A program made the translations under genes and the position numbers. A DNA stretch of 57,806 bases from Nonomuraea basaltis. GTDB lineage: Bacteria > Actinomycetota > Actinomycetes > Streptosporangiales > Streptosporangiaceae. Each line of letters starts with the position of its first letter. The first letter of the stretch is position 1. The notes beneath the pieces are model-generated. The model worked only from the letters and a program-made list of their open reading frames with translations. It was not told the DNA's origin and ran no database searches. The DNA is taken from assembly GCF_005893125.1 (NCBI RefSeq), contig NZ_VCJS01000071.1:1-57806 (forward strand), read 5' to 3'. This document shows positions 17,473 through 26,035 of this stretch, one piece after another.

Positions 17473-18573
17473 ATGCGGTACGGGCTGGTGGCGAAGGCGC
17501 TGGTCGCGAGCGTGATCGTGCTGGTGGCGGCGCCCACGGCGGCCGGAGCGGCGGGGCTGAGCACGCCGCTCTCGCAGGCGCTGTCCCCGAGCCCGGCGTC
17601 GCCCGAGGACGGAGGCGGAACCCGGGACGGCGTCACCGTGAGGACCGTGCCCAACGTCGTGGGGATGACCCGGGACGACACGACCGCCACGCTCAAGCAG
17701 GCCGGCTTCACAGCGGACCCGACGCCTTCCGACGCGGCGGGCGACTGGACGGTGACCGGCCAGAACCCGGCCGGCGGGACTTCCATGGAGTGCTGCTTCA
17801 CCGTGACCCTCCAACTGGAAGAGCCGACCGTGGAGGTCCCCGACGTCGTCGGCGACCCGCTGGAGCAGGCGGAGCAGGAGATCCTGGGCGAAGGGCTCGT
17901 CCCGTCGGTGGCCGAGGGCGCCGCCGCCGAGCCGCGCGTGGTGGACTCCCAGGATCCCCCCGCCACCACGCAGGTGCCGCGCGGCAGTACCGTGACGCTG
18001 AGCCTGCGCGCCCCCACAGTCCCTGAGACCCCATCATCTACCGGCGTCGAGGTCCCCGACCTGAGCGGGCTCACCGAGAGCGCGGCGACCAGGCGGCTCG
18101 ACGGGCTCGGGCTCACGCTCGTCGTCGGCAGCGGCGACTCGGGCAGGGTGAGCGCGCAGGAGCCGGCCGCCGGCAGTGTCGTCGACCCCGGCAGCTCCGT
18201 CACCGTCACGCTGACCCCGGTCACCGCCCCGACCGACGCCGCCGGCCCGGACATCACCCCGAGCGACACCACCGGTGAGGCCGGTGAGCCGCCGGAGGAG
18301 GCCGGCGTCATCGACCCCGTCGAGACGGATTCGCCGAGCCCGGCACCGCCCATCTTCCTGCTGGCCGTGCTCGTGGCGGCGGCCGCGCTGGTCTGGGCAG
18401 TGCGCCGTGCCCGTCGCGGCCCGCGGCCCTCCCCGGCGGCCTCCGTCGTCTGCGTGCCGTACGCGGACCTCTCCCCGCAGGTGGAGATCCGCGACATCGC
18501 GCCCTCGTTCAGCCTCGACTTCGTGTGCCACCACGACGTGGGCCACCAGGAGATCAGGGAGACCGTACGGTGA
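17473..18573 (+). CDS. Membrane-anchored PASTA-domain protein
   Basis: A 366-residue exported protein. ATG 17473 follows GGAGG (17463-17467); an upstream in-frame start at 17398 is less likely. Residues 1-28 are a signal peptide. Three PASTA-like repeats follow, beginning VPNVVGMTRDDT, VPDVVGDPLEQA and VPDLSGLTESAA, each with the Q(N)PxxG-type ending. A Pro/Thr-rich stretch leads to a single membrane helix near residue 290-310 (IFLLAVLVAAAALVWAV) and a cytoplasmic tail of about 55 residues. PASTA domains bind muropeptides or beta-lactams, so a cell-wall sensing or anchoring role is plausible. No kinase domain is attached. The next gene overlaps it (GTGA). Confidence 0.85.
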   Translation: MRYGLVAKALVASVIVLVAAPTAAGAAGLSTPLSQALSPSPASPEDGGGTRDGVTVRTVPNVVGMTRDDTTATLKQAGFTADPTPSDAAGDWTVTGQNPAGGTSMECCFTVTLQLEEPTVEVPDVVGDPLEQAEQEILGEGLVPSVAEGAAAEPRVVDSQDPPATTQVPRGSTVTLSLRAPTVPETPSSTGVEVPDLSGLTESAATRRLDGLGLTLVVGSGDSGRVSAQEPAAGSVVDPGSSVTVTLTPVTAPTDAAGPDITPSDTTGEAGEPPEEAGVIDPVETDSPSPAPPIFLLAVLVAAAALVWAVRRARRGPRPSPAASVVCVPYADLSPQVEIRDIAPSFSLDFVCHHDVGHQEIRETVR

Positions 18574-19169
18574 CCGTAACCTTCACCACCCACCCGAGCA
18601 CCGCCGACCTGCTGCTCTACGCCGATCCCGGACGCGCGGCCGAGAAGCTGTCGCAGGCCATGGACGCCCGCCGGGTGCTCGACGAGATCAGGCAGCAGGT
18701 CCAGACGCCGCCCGGCGACCTGGCGCGCAAGGCCGCGGAAGCGGGGGTCGAGCTGCTGCAGGGCATCGACGTGGGCATGGTCCTGCTGAACGGCTGGTCG
18801 AAGTACCGCAACCTGCGCGCCGCCGCCCGCAGGACCCTGGACGAGCCGGGTACGGGGCAGATGGTGCCGATAGCCGAGCACCAGGTCGTCTCCCACCACG
18901 AGCCCTACGTCGAGGTGCAGATCAACGGCCAGCCCATGGGCCGCGTGACCTTCGGCGTGGACCTGATCCTTCACGTCACGATGTTGCAGGCGAGCGTCCG
19001 GGCGGGCCGTCTCATGCGCCTGACCGGGGGCGACTGCACGGCCTCCATCGTCTGCAAGATCCAAGGCGTTGAGGTGGCCAAGCAGGACTTCGTGATGGTC
19101 ACGCTGCCGATCAACCGCGACTTCGGAGAGGGCTACCCGCTGCTCCGGGAGGCGCGGACCGCGAGCTGA
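18570..19169 (+). CDS. Hypothetical protein coupled to the PASTA protein
   Basis: A 199-residue soluble protein. GTG 18570 overlaps the PASTA gene stop by 4 bp, so the two are coupled; the longer open frame from 18525 would run into that gene. The N-terminal 100 residues are helical and the rest is predicted beta-rich (HHEPYVEVQINGQPMGRVTFG). No signal peptide or membrane helix. It may be a cytoplasmic partner of the PASTA protein tail. Family not recognised. Confidence 0.7.
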   Translation: MTVTFTTHPSTADLLLYADPGRAAEKLSQAMDARRVLDEIRQQVQTPPGDLARKAAEAGVELLQGIDVGMVLLNGWSKYRNLRAAARRTLDEPGTGQMVPIAEHQVVSHHEPYVEVQINGQPMGRVTFGVDLILHVTMLQASVRAGRLMRLTGGDCTASIVCKIQGVEVAKQDFVMVTLPINRDFGEGYPLLREARTAS

Positions 19170-19217
19170 CGACAACCTGACGCGTGATCCGCGTCTTCTG
19201 CCCCCCGCGTGACCTGG

Positions 19218-19655
19218 TCACAGGAGCCGTTCTTCGCCGCGAGCCGACCGGTCCATGGCCGCGCTGGGCACGGCCGCGCTCACGGTGGTCCCACCTCCCA
19301 CCACGCTGTTGATCTTCAGAGTGCCGCCGATCCCGGCGAGGCCGGCCTTCATGACGATCTGCCCGCGCCCCGCCGCCCCCGGCGCGAACCCGGCCCCGTC
19401 ATCGCTGATGGTCAGCCGCAGCCCGCGCGACCCTACGGTCAGCGCGATGGAGACGGTACGCGCCCGGCCGTGCCGCTCCACGTTGTCGAACGCCTCCCGC
19501 ACCGTGGCGAGGACCACCTCCGACACCCGCCGCGGAACGTCCACACCGGGCACCGCCCACACCGCCACGGCGATCCCCGTACGCTCCTCCCACCGCGCCA
19601 GAAAGTCCAGCAGGACCTGCGCGAGCCCGCGCCGCCCGTCCAAGCGAAGTTCCAT
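19218..19655 (-). CDS. Stand-alone histidine-kinase-type ATPase domain
   Basis: A 145-residue protein consisting of a GHKL ATPase domain like the C-terminus of NarL-partner (HisKA_3) kinases. The N box is EVVLATVREAFDNVERHG, the G1 box SDDGAGF, and the G2 region AGIGGTLKINSVVGGGT. It lacks the dimerisation/phosphoacceptor helix and any sensor domain, and no response regulator is adjacent. It may act as a serine-kinase-like anti-sigma relative, a decayed kinase, or a partner of a distant protein. The 58 bp before it separate it from the haloperoxidase gene on the same strand. Confidence 0.75.
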   Translation of the reverse strand: MELRLDGRRGLAQVLLDFLARWEERTGIAVAVWAVPGVDVPRRVSEVVLATVREAFDNVERHGRARTVSIALTVGSRGLRLTISDDGAGFAPGAAGRGQIVMKAGLAGIGGTLKINSVVGGGTTVSAAVPSAAMDRSARGEERLL

Positions 19656-19713
19656 GTCCCCCTCGATTCACCGAATCGGCCCCCTCACTGATGAGGCGTT
19701 CCAACCGGTTCCA

Positions 19714-21057
19714 TCAGCGAGGACAGGCGCCGGCGTGCGTGGGACCGGACTTCAGCAGCAGCCGGGTGGCCAGGATCTCCGCGGCCACGTCCCGGCCCAT
19801 GGCCAGGCCGTCGACGTTGCTGAAGCCGAAGTGCTGCCCGCCGAGCACGCGCGAGCGCCCCGCGTCGGCCGCCGCCGCGGAGAAGCCGGGGAAGCGCCGC
19901 CGCCACGGCTGCCCGGTGGCCGGGTCGACGGGCGCGGAGTCGGTGACGAGCGTGAAGAGGATCCTGTCGGCGCAGAAGAAACCCGCCAGGACGGCCGCGC
20001 CGGCGCCGCTGAAGGAGCTGTGGCCGGAGATGTACTCGGGAGAGCTCCCCATGCCGCCCGCCCGCGCCCGCCAGGTCTCGTCCCGCTCGGTGTACGGGTT
20101 CCCGTCCGTGTCCGCCTGCTGGATCGCCGGCTGCGGCCGCCAGTGGCGGTAGGTGAACTTGGTCATGACCGTCGGGATCGACGTGTCGGCCAGCGCCATG
20201 CCGAGCAGCGCGAACAGCCGGCTCTTGTCCGCCGGCGGCAGCGGCCGCTGCACACTGAGCGCGATCTTGATCCATTCGCCGGGCGGCTGCGCCGTGCCGG
20301 CGGGCAGCGCCCAGTACTGGTACACGGCGGACTTGCCCACGTCCGGGATGGCGGCGTCGCCCAGCAGTCTCACCCCGGCGAACGCCGCCGCGTAGTCCAG
20401 GCTCCCGAGCGGCGGCGGACCGCTACCGACGTACGGCGCCGCGTCGGCGATCGCGAACGGCTTCATGTTCCGGTACTGCACGCCTGACCACGCCTGCCCG
20501 AACACCCCCGGCCCCGACCCCGCCGGCTGAGTCTCCACCGGATACGAGCCGTCGCCCTCCCGGGCCGCGACGACGTCCCTGCCCACGGCCTCGCCCCATG
20601 CGCGGCCCGCGGCGACGCGCGGCCCGCCGCCCAGCCGGGCCAGGTCGCCCGCCAGCCGCTCCTTGAGCCCCTCCGCCTGGGCGGGGTAGAGGCGGGTGAG
20701 CACCGTGTGCGCCGCCGCCAGGGCCGCGGCCTGCTGGTCACCGTGCGGAGGAGCGCCCTTCGGATCGCGCAGGGCGAACCCCCTGGCCCGGTCGCCGCGG
20801 GCGGTCGCGATGCCGTTGACGGCGTCGTACATGCCGGCGTTGACCATCGCGTACGTCCTGGCGGCGTCGGCGTCGGAGGCCCGGTGCACTCGTACGGCCT
20901 CCAGAGCCGCCTCGTTCCAGCCGCGTACGGCGTCCACGTCCGGCGGCGCGGCGAAGGTCACCGCGGGAGGCGGCCCCGCCAGCGGCGGGATGAGGACGAG
21001 CAGCATGAAGAGCTTGTTCATGAGGAACCCCTGTCCCGAGTCCGTCCCGGTTCCCAT
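19714..21057 (-). CDS. Exported vanadium-dependent haloperoxidase / PAP2-type phosphatase
   Basis: A 447-residue protein (435 if ATG 21021 is used). A signal peptide ends near PPAVTFAAP. The vanadate/phosphate pocket is visible: Lys-x-x-Tyr-Arg (KFTYRHWRP), the SGHSSFSGAG motif, and the Arg/His pair in RVLGGQHFGFSN. These enzymes oxidise halides with H2O2 or act as acid phosphatases; most actinomycete relatives are uncharacterised. ATG 21057 has GGAGG ten bases upstream, while ATG 21021 sits nearer to the signal sequence, so the start is not settled. Confidence 0.85.
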   Translation of the reverse strand: MGTGTDSGQGFLMNKLFMLLVLIPPLAGPPPAVTFAAPPDVDAVRGWNEAALEAVRVHRASDADAARTYAMVNAGMYDAVNGIATARGDRARGFALRDPKGAPPHGDQQAAALAAAHTVLTRLYPAQAEGLKERLAGDLARLGGGPRVAAGRAWGEAVGRDVVAAREGDGSYPVETQPAGSGPGVFGQAWSGVQYRNMKPFAIADAAPYVGSGPPPLGSLDYAAAFAGVRLLGDAAIPDVGKSAVYQYWALPAGTAQPPGEWIKIALSVQRPLPPADKSRLFALLGMALADTSIPTVMTKFTYRHWRPQPAIQQADTDGNPYTERDETWRARAGGMGSSPEYISGHSSFSGAGAAVLAGFFCADRILFTLVTDSAPVDPATGQPWRRRFPGFSAAAADAGRSRVLGGQHFGFSNVDGLAMGRDVAAEILATRLLLKSGPTHAGACPR

Positions 21058-21142
21058 GAACGGTGCGCCTCCGCAGGATCGAGCGCCACTATCCCGGCAG
21101 GGTAGGCGGCGGTGCGCGCGGCACCAGCAGGCCCGTTCCGCT

Positions 21143-23125
21143 TTACCGGGGCCGGTAACAGCAGCGCAGCCCCGTCTGCACGCAGGTCCGCAGTTCCTCG
21201 CCGATCGCCTGGTCCGCGTCCGCGATGCGGGACAGCGCCCGCCTGATGGCCTTGCCGACGGCGATCCTGGCGCGTTCCTCGCTCCCCGCGAACGGCCGCG
21301 CCCGCCCGCCGATGCCGGTCGCCGCGGACAGCTCGGCCACCAGCCACTCGCGCTCCAGCCGCAGCGCCGCCGCCCGCTCCAGGTCGCACATCGCCTCGAG
21401 GTCGTCGATCTCGGCCTGCAGCTGGGCCAGCCGCTCCCGGTAGGCGTCCCTGGCCAGGTCGTCGAGCACCGGCTGGGCCGAGGCGCGCTCGCTGTCCCGC
21501 GACCAGGTGCCCGCGGCCAGGTCGGCGGCCAGGATCTCGTGCCCGGGATTGGCGACCAGTGTGGCCAGGTGCGTCATGCCCACGCTGTGGCTCACGTGCG
21601 CGACCCGCCCTCCGAGCTCGACCTGCCAGTGCCGCCCGTGCTTGCGGAACCGGCAGGGGCCGTCCGCTTTGACCGCCCGTCCCACCACAGCGGGCAGCGC
21701 CATGCCCAGCTCCCTCGCCTCCCGCGCGGCGGCGGTCTGCTCGGCGAGCGCCGTCTCGTCCCGCGGCCCGTCGCGCAGCGCCAGCGCCTGCCCGAGCCGG
21801 CACCTGGACAGCGCGGCGGCCGGCCAGTGGCCCAGGGCCAGGTTCGCCTGCACGGCGGCCCTCAGGCGCCCGACGGCCCGCTCCACGTCCCCGGTGGTGA
21901 GCGCGGCCATGCCGAGGGAGTGGTGCACCGAGCCGAAGCAGACCACGCCGAGACTGGCGATGACCGGCAGGTCCGCGAACGGGCTCAGCAACGCGTACGC
22001 CCGCGCCGCCGTACCGGCGTCCTGGAGGATGTGCGCGGTTTCCACGACGCAGTACATCGAGGCCAGCCAAGAGCTCGACCTGGGCAGGTCCGCCAGGTCA
22101 CGGCCGCGCAGCCGCGCCAGGTGCCCGGCCGCCAGGCGCCGGTCGCCCGCCACGGCCGCGGCCAGCGCCAGGCCGGCCGGGTACGAGTTGTCGATCGGAC
22201 TGAGCGTGGGCGAGCTGACCAGGTCCGACAGCACGGGCAGCAGCTCGGCGGCGCGGCCCTGGTACCAGCGGATGGCGCCGAGCTGGCCGCCGTACCAGCC
22301 GGTCGCGTCCATGTCACCGGCCACGACGCCGCGCTCGAAGCACTCGCCGGCCGACTTCTCCGCCTCGTCGAAACGGCCGGCGCGGATGGCCAGCATGACG
22401 TCGATGGCGTTGACCACGTACCCGGCGGCGAGGTAGTCGTGCTCGTCCAGCAGGCCGCGCAGCTCCTCCAGGGCGCGCTCCGCGTGCGGGTCGGCGGCCA
22501 GGTAGAGATCGACCGTCCGCCACAGCAGCCCCATCATGAGGTCGCCCCTGCGCCCGGTCACCGCCGCCTGGCCGATCAGCTCTCTCGCCAGCTCCAGCCG
22601 GGTCGCGCCGTGCTCGGGGCCGAGCAGGCAGTGGTGCGCCAGGCTCAGCGCCTCCGCCCACGCCGACGGGTCCCCGGAATCCCTGGCCTGCTCGAGCAGC
22701 GGCAGGATCGCGGCGTGCCCGCCGGCGCGGTAGTCCTCCTCGCCGCGCATCCGCACGCGCAGCCGCAGCGCCAGCGGCGAGGAGGGGTTGAGCAGCGCCA
22801 GCGCGTGCCGCTGCACGGCCCGCACCCGCTCCGACTCGGCGCATGTCCGGTGCTCGTGCACCCACACCCCGCCAAGACCCAGCGCGGCCCGCGCGAGCCC
22901 GATCGGGTCGGCGCACAGCTCCGCCTGCCGGTAGGCCGCGTCGAACCACCGGCGCGCGGTCTGCAGGTCGCCGTTCACGTAGAGTGCACGCTCGCCGAGC
23001 ACGAGCGCCAGCTTGAGGTCAGAACAAAGGGCCGGCAGCACTTCCGGCCGTTGTGCGACGCCCACGTTTCCGCTCCCCTGGTCGGTCATCTGGGCGGAGT
23101 GTTCCGACGGCCCCCCGAATACCAT
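21143..23125 (-). CDS. TPR-rich protein resembling the C-terminal half of large actinobacterial AAA/LuxR regulators
   Basis: A 660-residue protein made of TPR-like helical repeats (about 40-480) followed by a domain with HWQVELGGRVAHVSHSVGM, PGHEILAADLAAG and a conserved helical tail rich in E/R (AYRERLAQLQAEIDDLEA, ERARIAVGKAIRRALSRI). That tail is the usual C-terminus of large actinomycete ATPase regulators, but the N-terminal AAA ATPase or cyclase module is absent. It is therefore a shorter relative or a descendant that lost its ATPase. ATG 23125 is used; Met at 23089 (MTDQGSGN) is an alternative. No DNA-binding domain recognised. Confidence 0.75.
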   Translation of the reverse strand: MVFGGPSEHSAQMTDQGSGNVGVAQRPEVLPALCSDLKLALVLGERALYVNGDLQTARRWFDAAYRQAELCADPIGLARAALGLGGVWVHEHRTCAESERVRAVQRHALALLNPSSPLALRLRVRMRGEEDYRAGGHAAILPLLEQARDSGDPSAWAEALSLAHHCLLGPEHGATRLELARELIGQAAVTGRRGDLMMGLLWRTVDLYLAADPHAERALEELRGLLDEHDYLAAGYVVNAIDVMLAIRAGRFDEAEKSAGECFERGVVAGDMDATGWYGGQLGAIRWYQGRAAELLPVLSDLVSSPTLSPIDNSYPAGLALAAAVAGDRRLAAGHLARLRGRDLADLPRSSSWLASMYCVVETAHILQDAGTAARAYALLSPFADLPVIASLGVVCFGSVHHSLGMAALTTGDVERAVGRLRAAVQANLALGHWPAAALSRCRLGQALALRDGPRDETALAEQTAAAREARELGMALPAVVGRAVKADGPCRFRKHGRHWQVELGGRVAHVSHSVGMTHLATLVANPGHEILAADLAAGTWSRDSERASAQPVLDDLARDAYRERLAQLQAEIDDLEAMCDLERAAALRLEREWLVAELSAATGIGGRARPFAGSEERARIAVGKAIRRALSRIADADQAIGEELRTCVQTGLRCCYRPR

Positions 23126-23398
23126 TCCGGAATCAGGACGTCTGACGCCCCTGCCGGGTTCACTCCCGGAAGCTGTCAGTCTGGCCGCGCCTGACCTCCG
23201 AGCAGGCGCTCGCCTTCGCCGACCAGCTCCGCGCCCTGGCCGCGGAGCAGGCGCCGAGGAGCCCGCCCAGCACCGCCGCGCCGGCGGTCCGCCCCAGAGA
23301 GATGACCGGCATGCCGGTCAGTGTAAACACGGGTATCGATCAGGTCGAAGGTGCGGAAGCCACTTCGTCGATGGGATCATCTCCATTGGGAGACAGAC
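23126..23398. other. Intergenic stretch with a possible coding remnant
   Basis: Between the TPR gene and the next plus-strand gene. Plus frame at 23191-23250 reads LTSEQALAFADQLRALAAEQ, which looks like the end of a small regulator, but no start or complete domain is present. Treated as a possible relic only. Confidence 0.25.
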
Positions 23399-23938
23399 AT
23401 GACTGCTCGCGAGTACGGATATCAGATCCTTCCCGGCACCGCGGCGCAGACGCCGGGAGTGCTGGACATTGTGCGAAAAGAGGTGAGAGCGGGCCTTCGC
23501 CGAGGTTTGCCGTTGCTTGCGGTTCAGCTCTGCCTCACAGCCTTGCTGATACCCAGGGGAGGACCGGCGAGCTTCCTGGGCGTGATGCTCGCCTTCACCA
23601 GTGCGATCACGCTCGGTGTCGTCGTCATGTGGCAGCGGGCGCGGCGTAAGGAGCTGCGCATCCTCCAGACCAGTCCGTGGGAGGTCTGGCCTTGCCGAGG
23701 CGAGAAGGTCCGCGTGGTCTCCTCGGAAGGCGAACGAGCCAGCGGACGCCGATGGAGCACCGACGGCCGTCTCGTCCTGCTCAAGCCGGACGGCCAGTCC
23801 CAGTGCTCCTTTCCTGTCCCGGGCCCCGGCATCAAGGACAAGGTCTGTTTCGCCGGGGACATCACCGGGAGCGGGATCCTCGCCGCCCCTGGCGGACTGC
23901 CGTTCCGCCACGTGACGCGCACGAGGAAGGCTCGCTAG
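23399..23938 (+). CDS. Hypothetical membrane protein, 179 residues
   Basis: ATG 23399 follows GGGAG at 23388-23392 and is preferred to an upstream in-frame start. Two adjacent hydrophobic segments at about residues 37-78 (LPLLAVQLCLTALLI and FLGVMLAFTSAITLGVVVM) are followed by a basic stop-transfer (QRARRKELR) and a soluble beta-rich C-terminal domain of about 95 residues, probably cytoplasmic. No family recognised. It is the last gene before the 23-bp repeat array. Confidence 0.65.
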   Translation: MTAREYGYQILPGTAAQTPGVLDIVRKEVRAGLRRGLPLLAVQLCLTALLIPRGGPASFLGVMLAFTSAITLGVVVMWQRARRKELRILQTSPWEVWPCRGEKVRVVSSEGERASGRRWSTDGRLVLLKPDGQSQCSFPVPGPGIKDKVCFAGDITGSGILAAPGGLPFRHVTRTRKAR

Positions 23939-23991
23939 CCCCACCGACGGCGCTTCGCATCACTCGGGAGGGCGCGCTCGCGCCTCTGGAG

Positions 23992-24108
23992 TTCGGCAGG
24001 ACGCCCATACATGGCTCGGCAGAACGCTCACGCATCCTTCGGCAAATCGCCCACCAAGTAATCGGCAGACTGCCCACAACAGTTGCGGCAGAACGACCAC
24101 AGAGTGGA
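23992..24108. repeat. Array of five 23-bp-period repeats upstream of the DUF4143 ATPase
   Basis: Five copies of a 16-base core close to CGGCAGAACGCCCACA begin at 23994, 24017, 24040, 24063 and 24086, exactly 23 bp apart. The 7 bases between cores are variable. Each core contains GGC-N5-GCC or a close variant. The array ends 24 bp before the ATPase start codon, so it covers its likely promoter. A three-copy version of the same array lies at 28839-28907. The constant 23-bp step (about two helical turns) suggests cooperative protein binding on one DNA face. Confidence 0.85.
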
Positions 24109-24132
24109 GCTTATCTGCGGTAACGTGCTGAC

Positions 24133-25404
24133 ATGACGCAGCCCTATCTATTCCCGCGACGCGCTGAAGAGATGACACTTGAGGCATTGGCGGATACGCG
24201 GGTCGTGATCGTGAATGGCGCTCGGCAAGTGGGCAAGAGCACCCTAGCCAGCTTGATCGTCTCGCGGGTTGACGACACTCGCCAGCTTTACCTCGACGAC
24301 CCTGCGGTCCTGGCCGCGGCTGAGGAGGATCCCGTCGCCTTCGTTCAGCATGACGGGGTGCTCATGATCGATGAGATCCAACGCGCCCCGCAGCTACTCC
24401 TGCCGATCAAACATGAGGTTGACCGGGATCCACGTCCTGGCCGTTTTCTTCTCACCGGCTCCGCACGCCTCCTGGGCCTACGTGATCTTCCCGATGCTCT
24501 GCCCGGCCGAACGGAGACCATCGAATTGTGGCCCCTGTCCCAAGGAGAGATCGAGACCTCTCCAGACGGATTCGTGGACCACGTCTTCACGCATGGCGCT
24601 GATATCGCTATGCGTCCCTGCTCGCTGCGCAAGCATGACTACGTGGACAGGGCGCTGCGCGGCGGCTACCCGGAGGCGATCCGGCGGGACCCGGGGCGCA
24701 GACGAAGCAGATTCTTCGACTCCTACATAACTGATCTGATCACCCGGGACGTACGCCAGATCTCAGATATCGAACGTCCAGCAGAGATGCGGAGGCTTCT
24801 CAGCGTCATCGCTGCCCGTATGGGAGGCCTGGCCGTGATCCAGTCGATCGCCAGCGACGTGGGACTCCCCAGGATGACGCTCTCCCGTTACCTGGACCTC
24901 CTGGAGCTGGTCTTCGTCATCAAGCGCATCCCGGCCTGGTCCTCGAATCTCACCCGCCGCGCCATATCCACCCCCAAATTGATTTTCACAGACAGCGGAC
25001 TCGGCGGCCGGCTCATCGGTATGTCACCCGAGCGTGCCAGGGACGTAACGGCCCCTATCGGCCCGCTGATCGAGAATTTCGCGATCGGCGAGGTGGCACG
25101 CCAGCTCACCTGGGCCAACGAGCCTGTCCAATTGTTCCACTACCGGGACCGCGACAAAGTCGAGGTGGACATCGTCCTGGAGCACGCGTCCGGTGAAGTG
25201 GTCGGGGTCGAAATCAAAGCCGCCGAAACCGTCCGTGGGGATGACTTCCGCGGCTTGCGCCATTTGGCTGATCGGCTGGGAGCGAGATTCCGTGCAGGAT
25301 TCGTACTGTATACCGGCGAGCAGACCCTGCCGTTCGGCGACAAGCTCAAGGCACTGCCGATGGCGTCCTTGTGGATGCTCGGCAGCGCGACGGACCGTGA
25401 GTAG
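24133..25404 (+). CDS. AAA_14 ATPase with C-terminal DUF4143 domain
   Basis: A 423-residue protein of full length for the family. The Walker A loop GARQVGKST is at residues 29-37 and Walker B VLMIDEIQRAP near 76-86. Residues about 220-420 are DUF4143, a restriction-endonuclease-like fold with VEVDIVLEH and VGVEIKAAE, the spaced Asp and Glu-x-Lys of a PD-(D/E)xK site. DUF4143 ATPases are widespread in bacteria and archaea, often on mobile DNA, with no settled role. Upstream lies the five-unit 23-bp repeat array, ending 24 bp before ATG. The second array at 28.8 kb has no such gene beside it. Confidence 0.9.
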   Translation: MTQPYLFPRRAEEMTLEALADTRVVIVNGARQVGKSTLASLIVSRVDDTRQLYLDDPAVLAAAEEDPVAFVQHDGVLMIDEIQRAPQLLLPIKHEVDRDPRPGRFLLTGSARLLGLRDLPDALPGRTETIELWPLSQGEIETSPDGFVDHVFTHGADIAMRPCSLRKHDYVDRALRGGYPEAIRRDPGRRRSRFFDSYITDLITRDVRQISDIERPAEMRRLLSVIAARMGGLAVIQSIASDVGLPRMTLSRYLDLLELVFVIKRIPAWSSNLTRRAISTPKLIFTDSGLGGRLIGMSPERARDVTAPIGPLIENFAIGEVARQLTWANEPVQLFHYRDRDKVEVDIVLEHASGEVVGVEIKAAETVRGDDFRGLRHLADRLGARFRAGFVLYTGEQTLPFGDKLKALPMASLWMLGSATDRE

Positions 25405-25474
25405 CAAGGCCTGTGCCCGGCCACTCCTCATGGGCGGCGGCGCAGCGGAACCGTGCGTTGCCTTGCGACGCTCG

Positions 25475-25490
25475 GGTGGGCGGTACTGGG
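25475..25490. repeat. 16-bp match to the tRNA-Val 3' end (possible eroded att site)
   Basis: GGTGGGCGGTACTGGG is identical to 38457-38472, the end of the tRNA-Val gene, and in the same orientation as three longer copies further along. The match stops abruptly at both sides and no paired GTCACTCA motif follows, so this is the weakest att candidate. Confidence 0.45.
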
Positions 25491-25500
25491 CCCGGGATTA

Positions 25501-25867
25501 TCACTGGTAGGCGGATGCCTGGAGGTCGTACAAGTGGGCGTACCGGCCGGCGCGGTCGATGAGCTCGGCGTGCGTGCCGCACTCGATGATTCGCCCGCCG
25601 TCGAGCACGACGATCAGGTCGGCCATCCGGATGGTGGCGAATCGGTGCGAGACCAGCAGGGTGATCCCGCCGGTGGCCTGCTGCCACTCCTGGGCCGCCT
25701 CCGCGTACCGCTGATAGATCTCGTACTCGCTGGCCGCGTCCAGCGCGGCGGTCGGCTCGTCGAGCACGGCAAGGAGCGGCGTGGACCGCATGAACGCCCG
25801 CGATAGAGCGATCTTCTGCCATTGGCCGCCGGAGAGCTCGACGCCGTCGCCGGTGGAGAACAGTCAG
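25501..25867 (-). pseudogene. 3' fragment of an exporter-type ABC transporter ATPase
   Basis: The frame encodes the ABC signature (VELSGGQWQKIALSRA), Walker B with LAVLDEPTAALD, the H-loop LLVSHRFATIRMADLIVVL and the usual exporter C-terminus CGTHAELIDRAG. Walker A and all membrane helices are missing: an in-frame stop and loss of homology occur at about 25868. It is the last fifth of a fused TM-ATPase exporter and cannot work alone. Confidence 0.8.
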
Positions 25868-26035
25868 GCGGCGCTGAGCCGCGTGGACGAGAGCAAGGAC
25901 CAGCCGATTTCGCGAACCCGCCGCCCTCAGCATGGGGATCATTGCGGAGCTCAACCGGGCCGTCCTCGAGACGGATGCCTTCGACCAGAATCTGCGCCGC
26001 AGGCTGGCCGAGCATTATGGCGGGCTCATCGATAC

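Noticed and set aside
9040..23125. Secondary-metabolite biosynthetic cluster
   Set aside because: A haloperoxidase, a methyltransferase and a monooxygenase are present but belong to separate operons, and no synthase, synthetase or precursor gene is found.
20696..23194. 832-codon plus frame opposite the haloperoxidase and TPR genes
   Set aside because: Composition (Gln/Arg/Pro/His-rich) and lack of motifs mark it as an antisense artefact.
23992..24108. CRISPR array
   Set aside because: Units are 23 bp in total with 7-bp gaps, no spacer-size inserts, and no cas genes are present.
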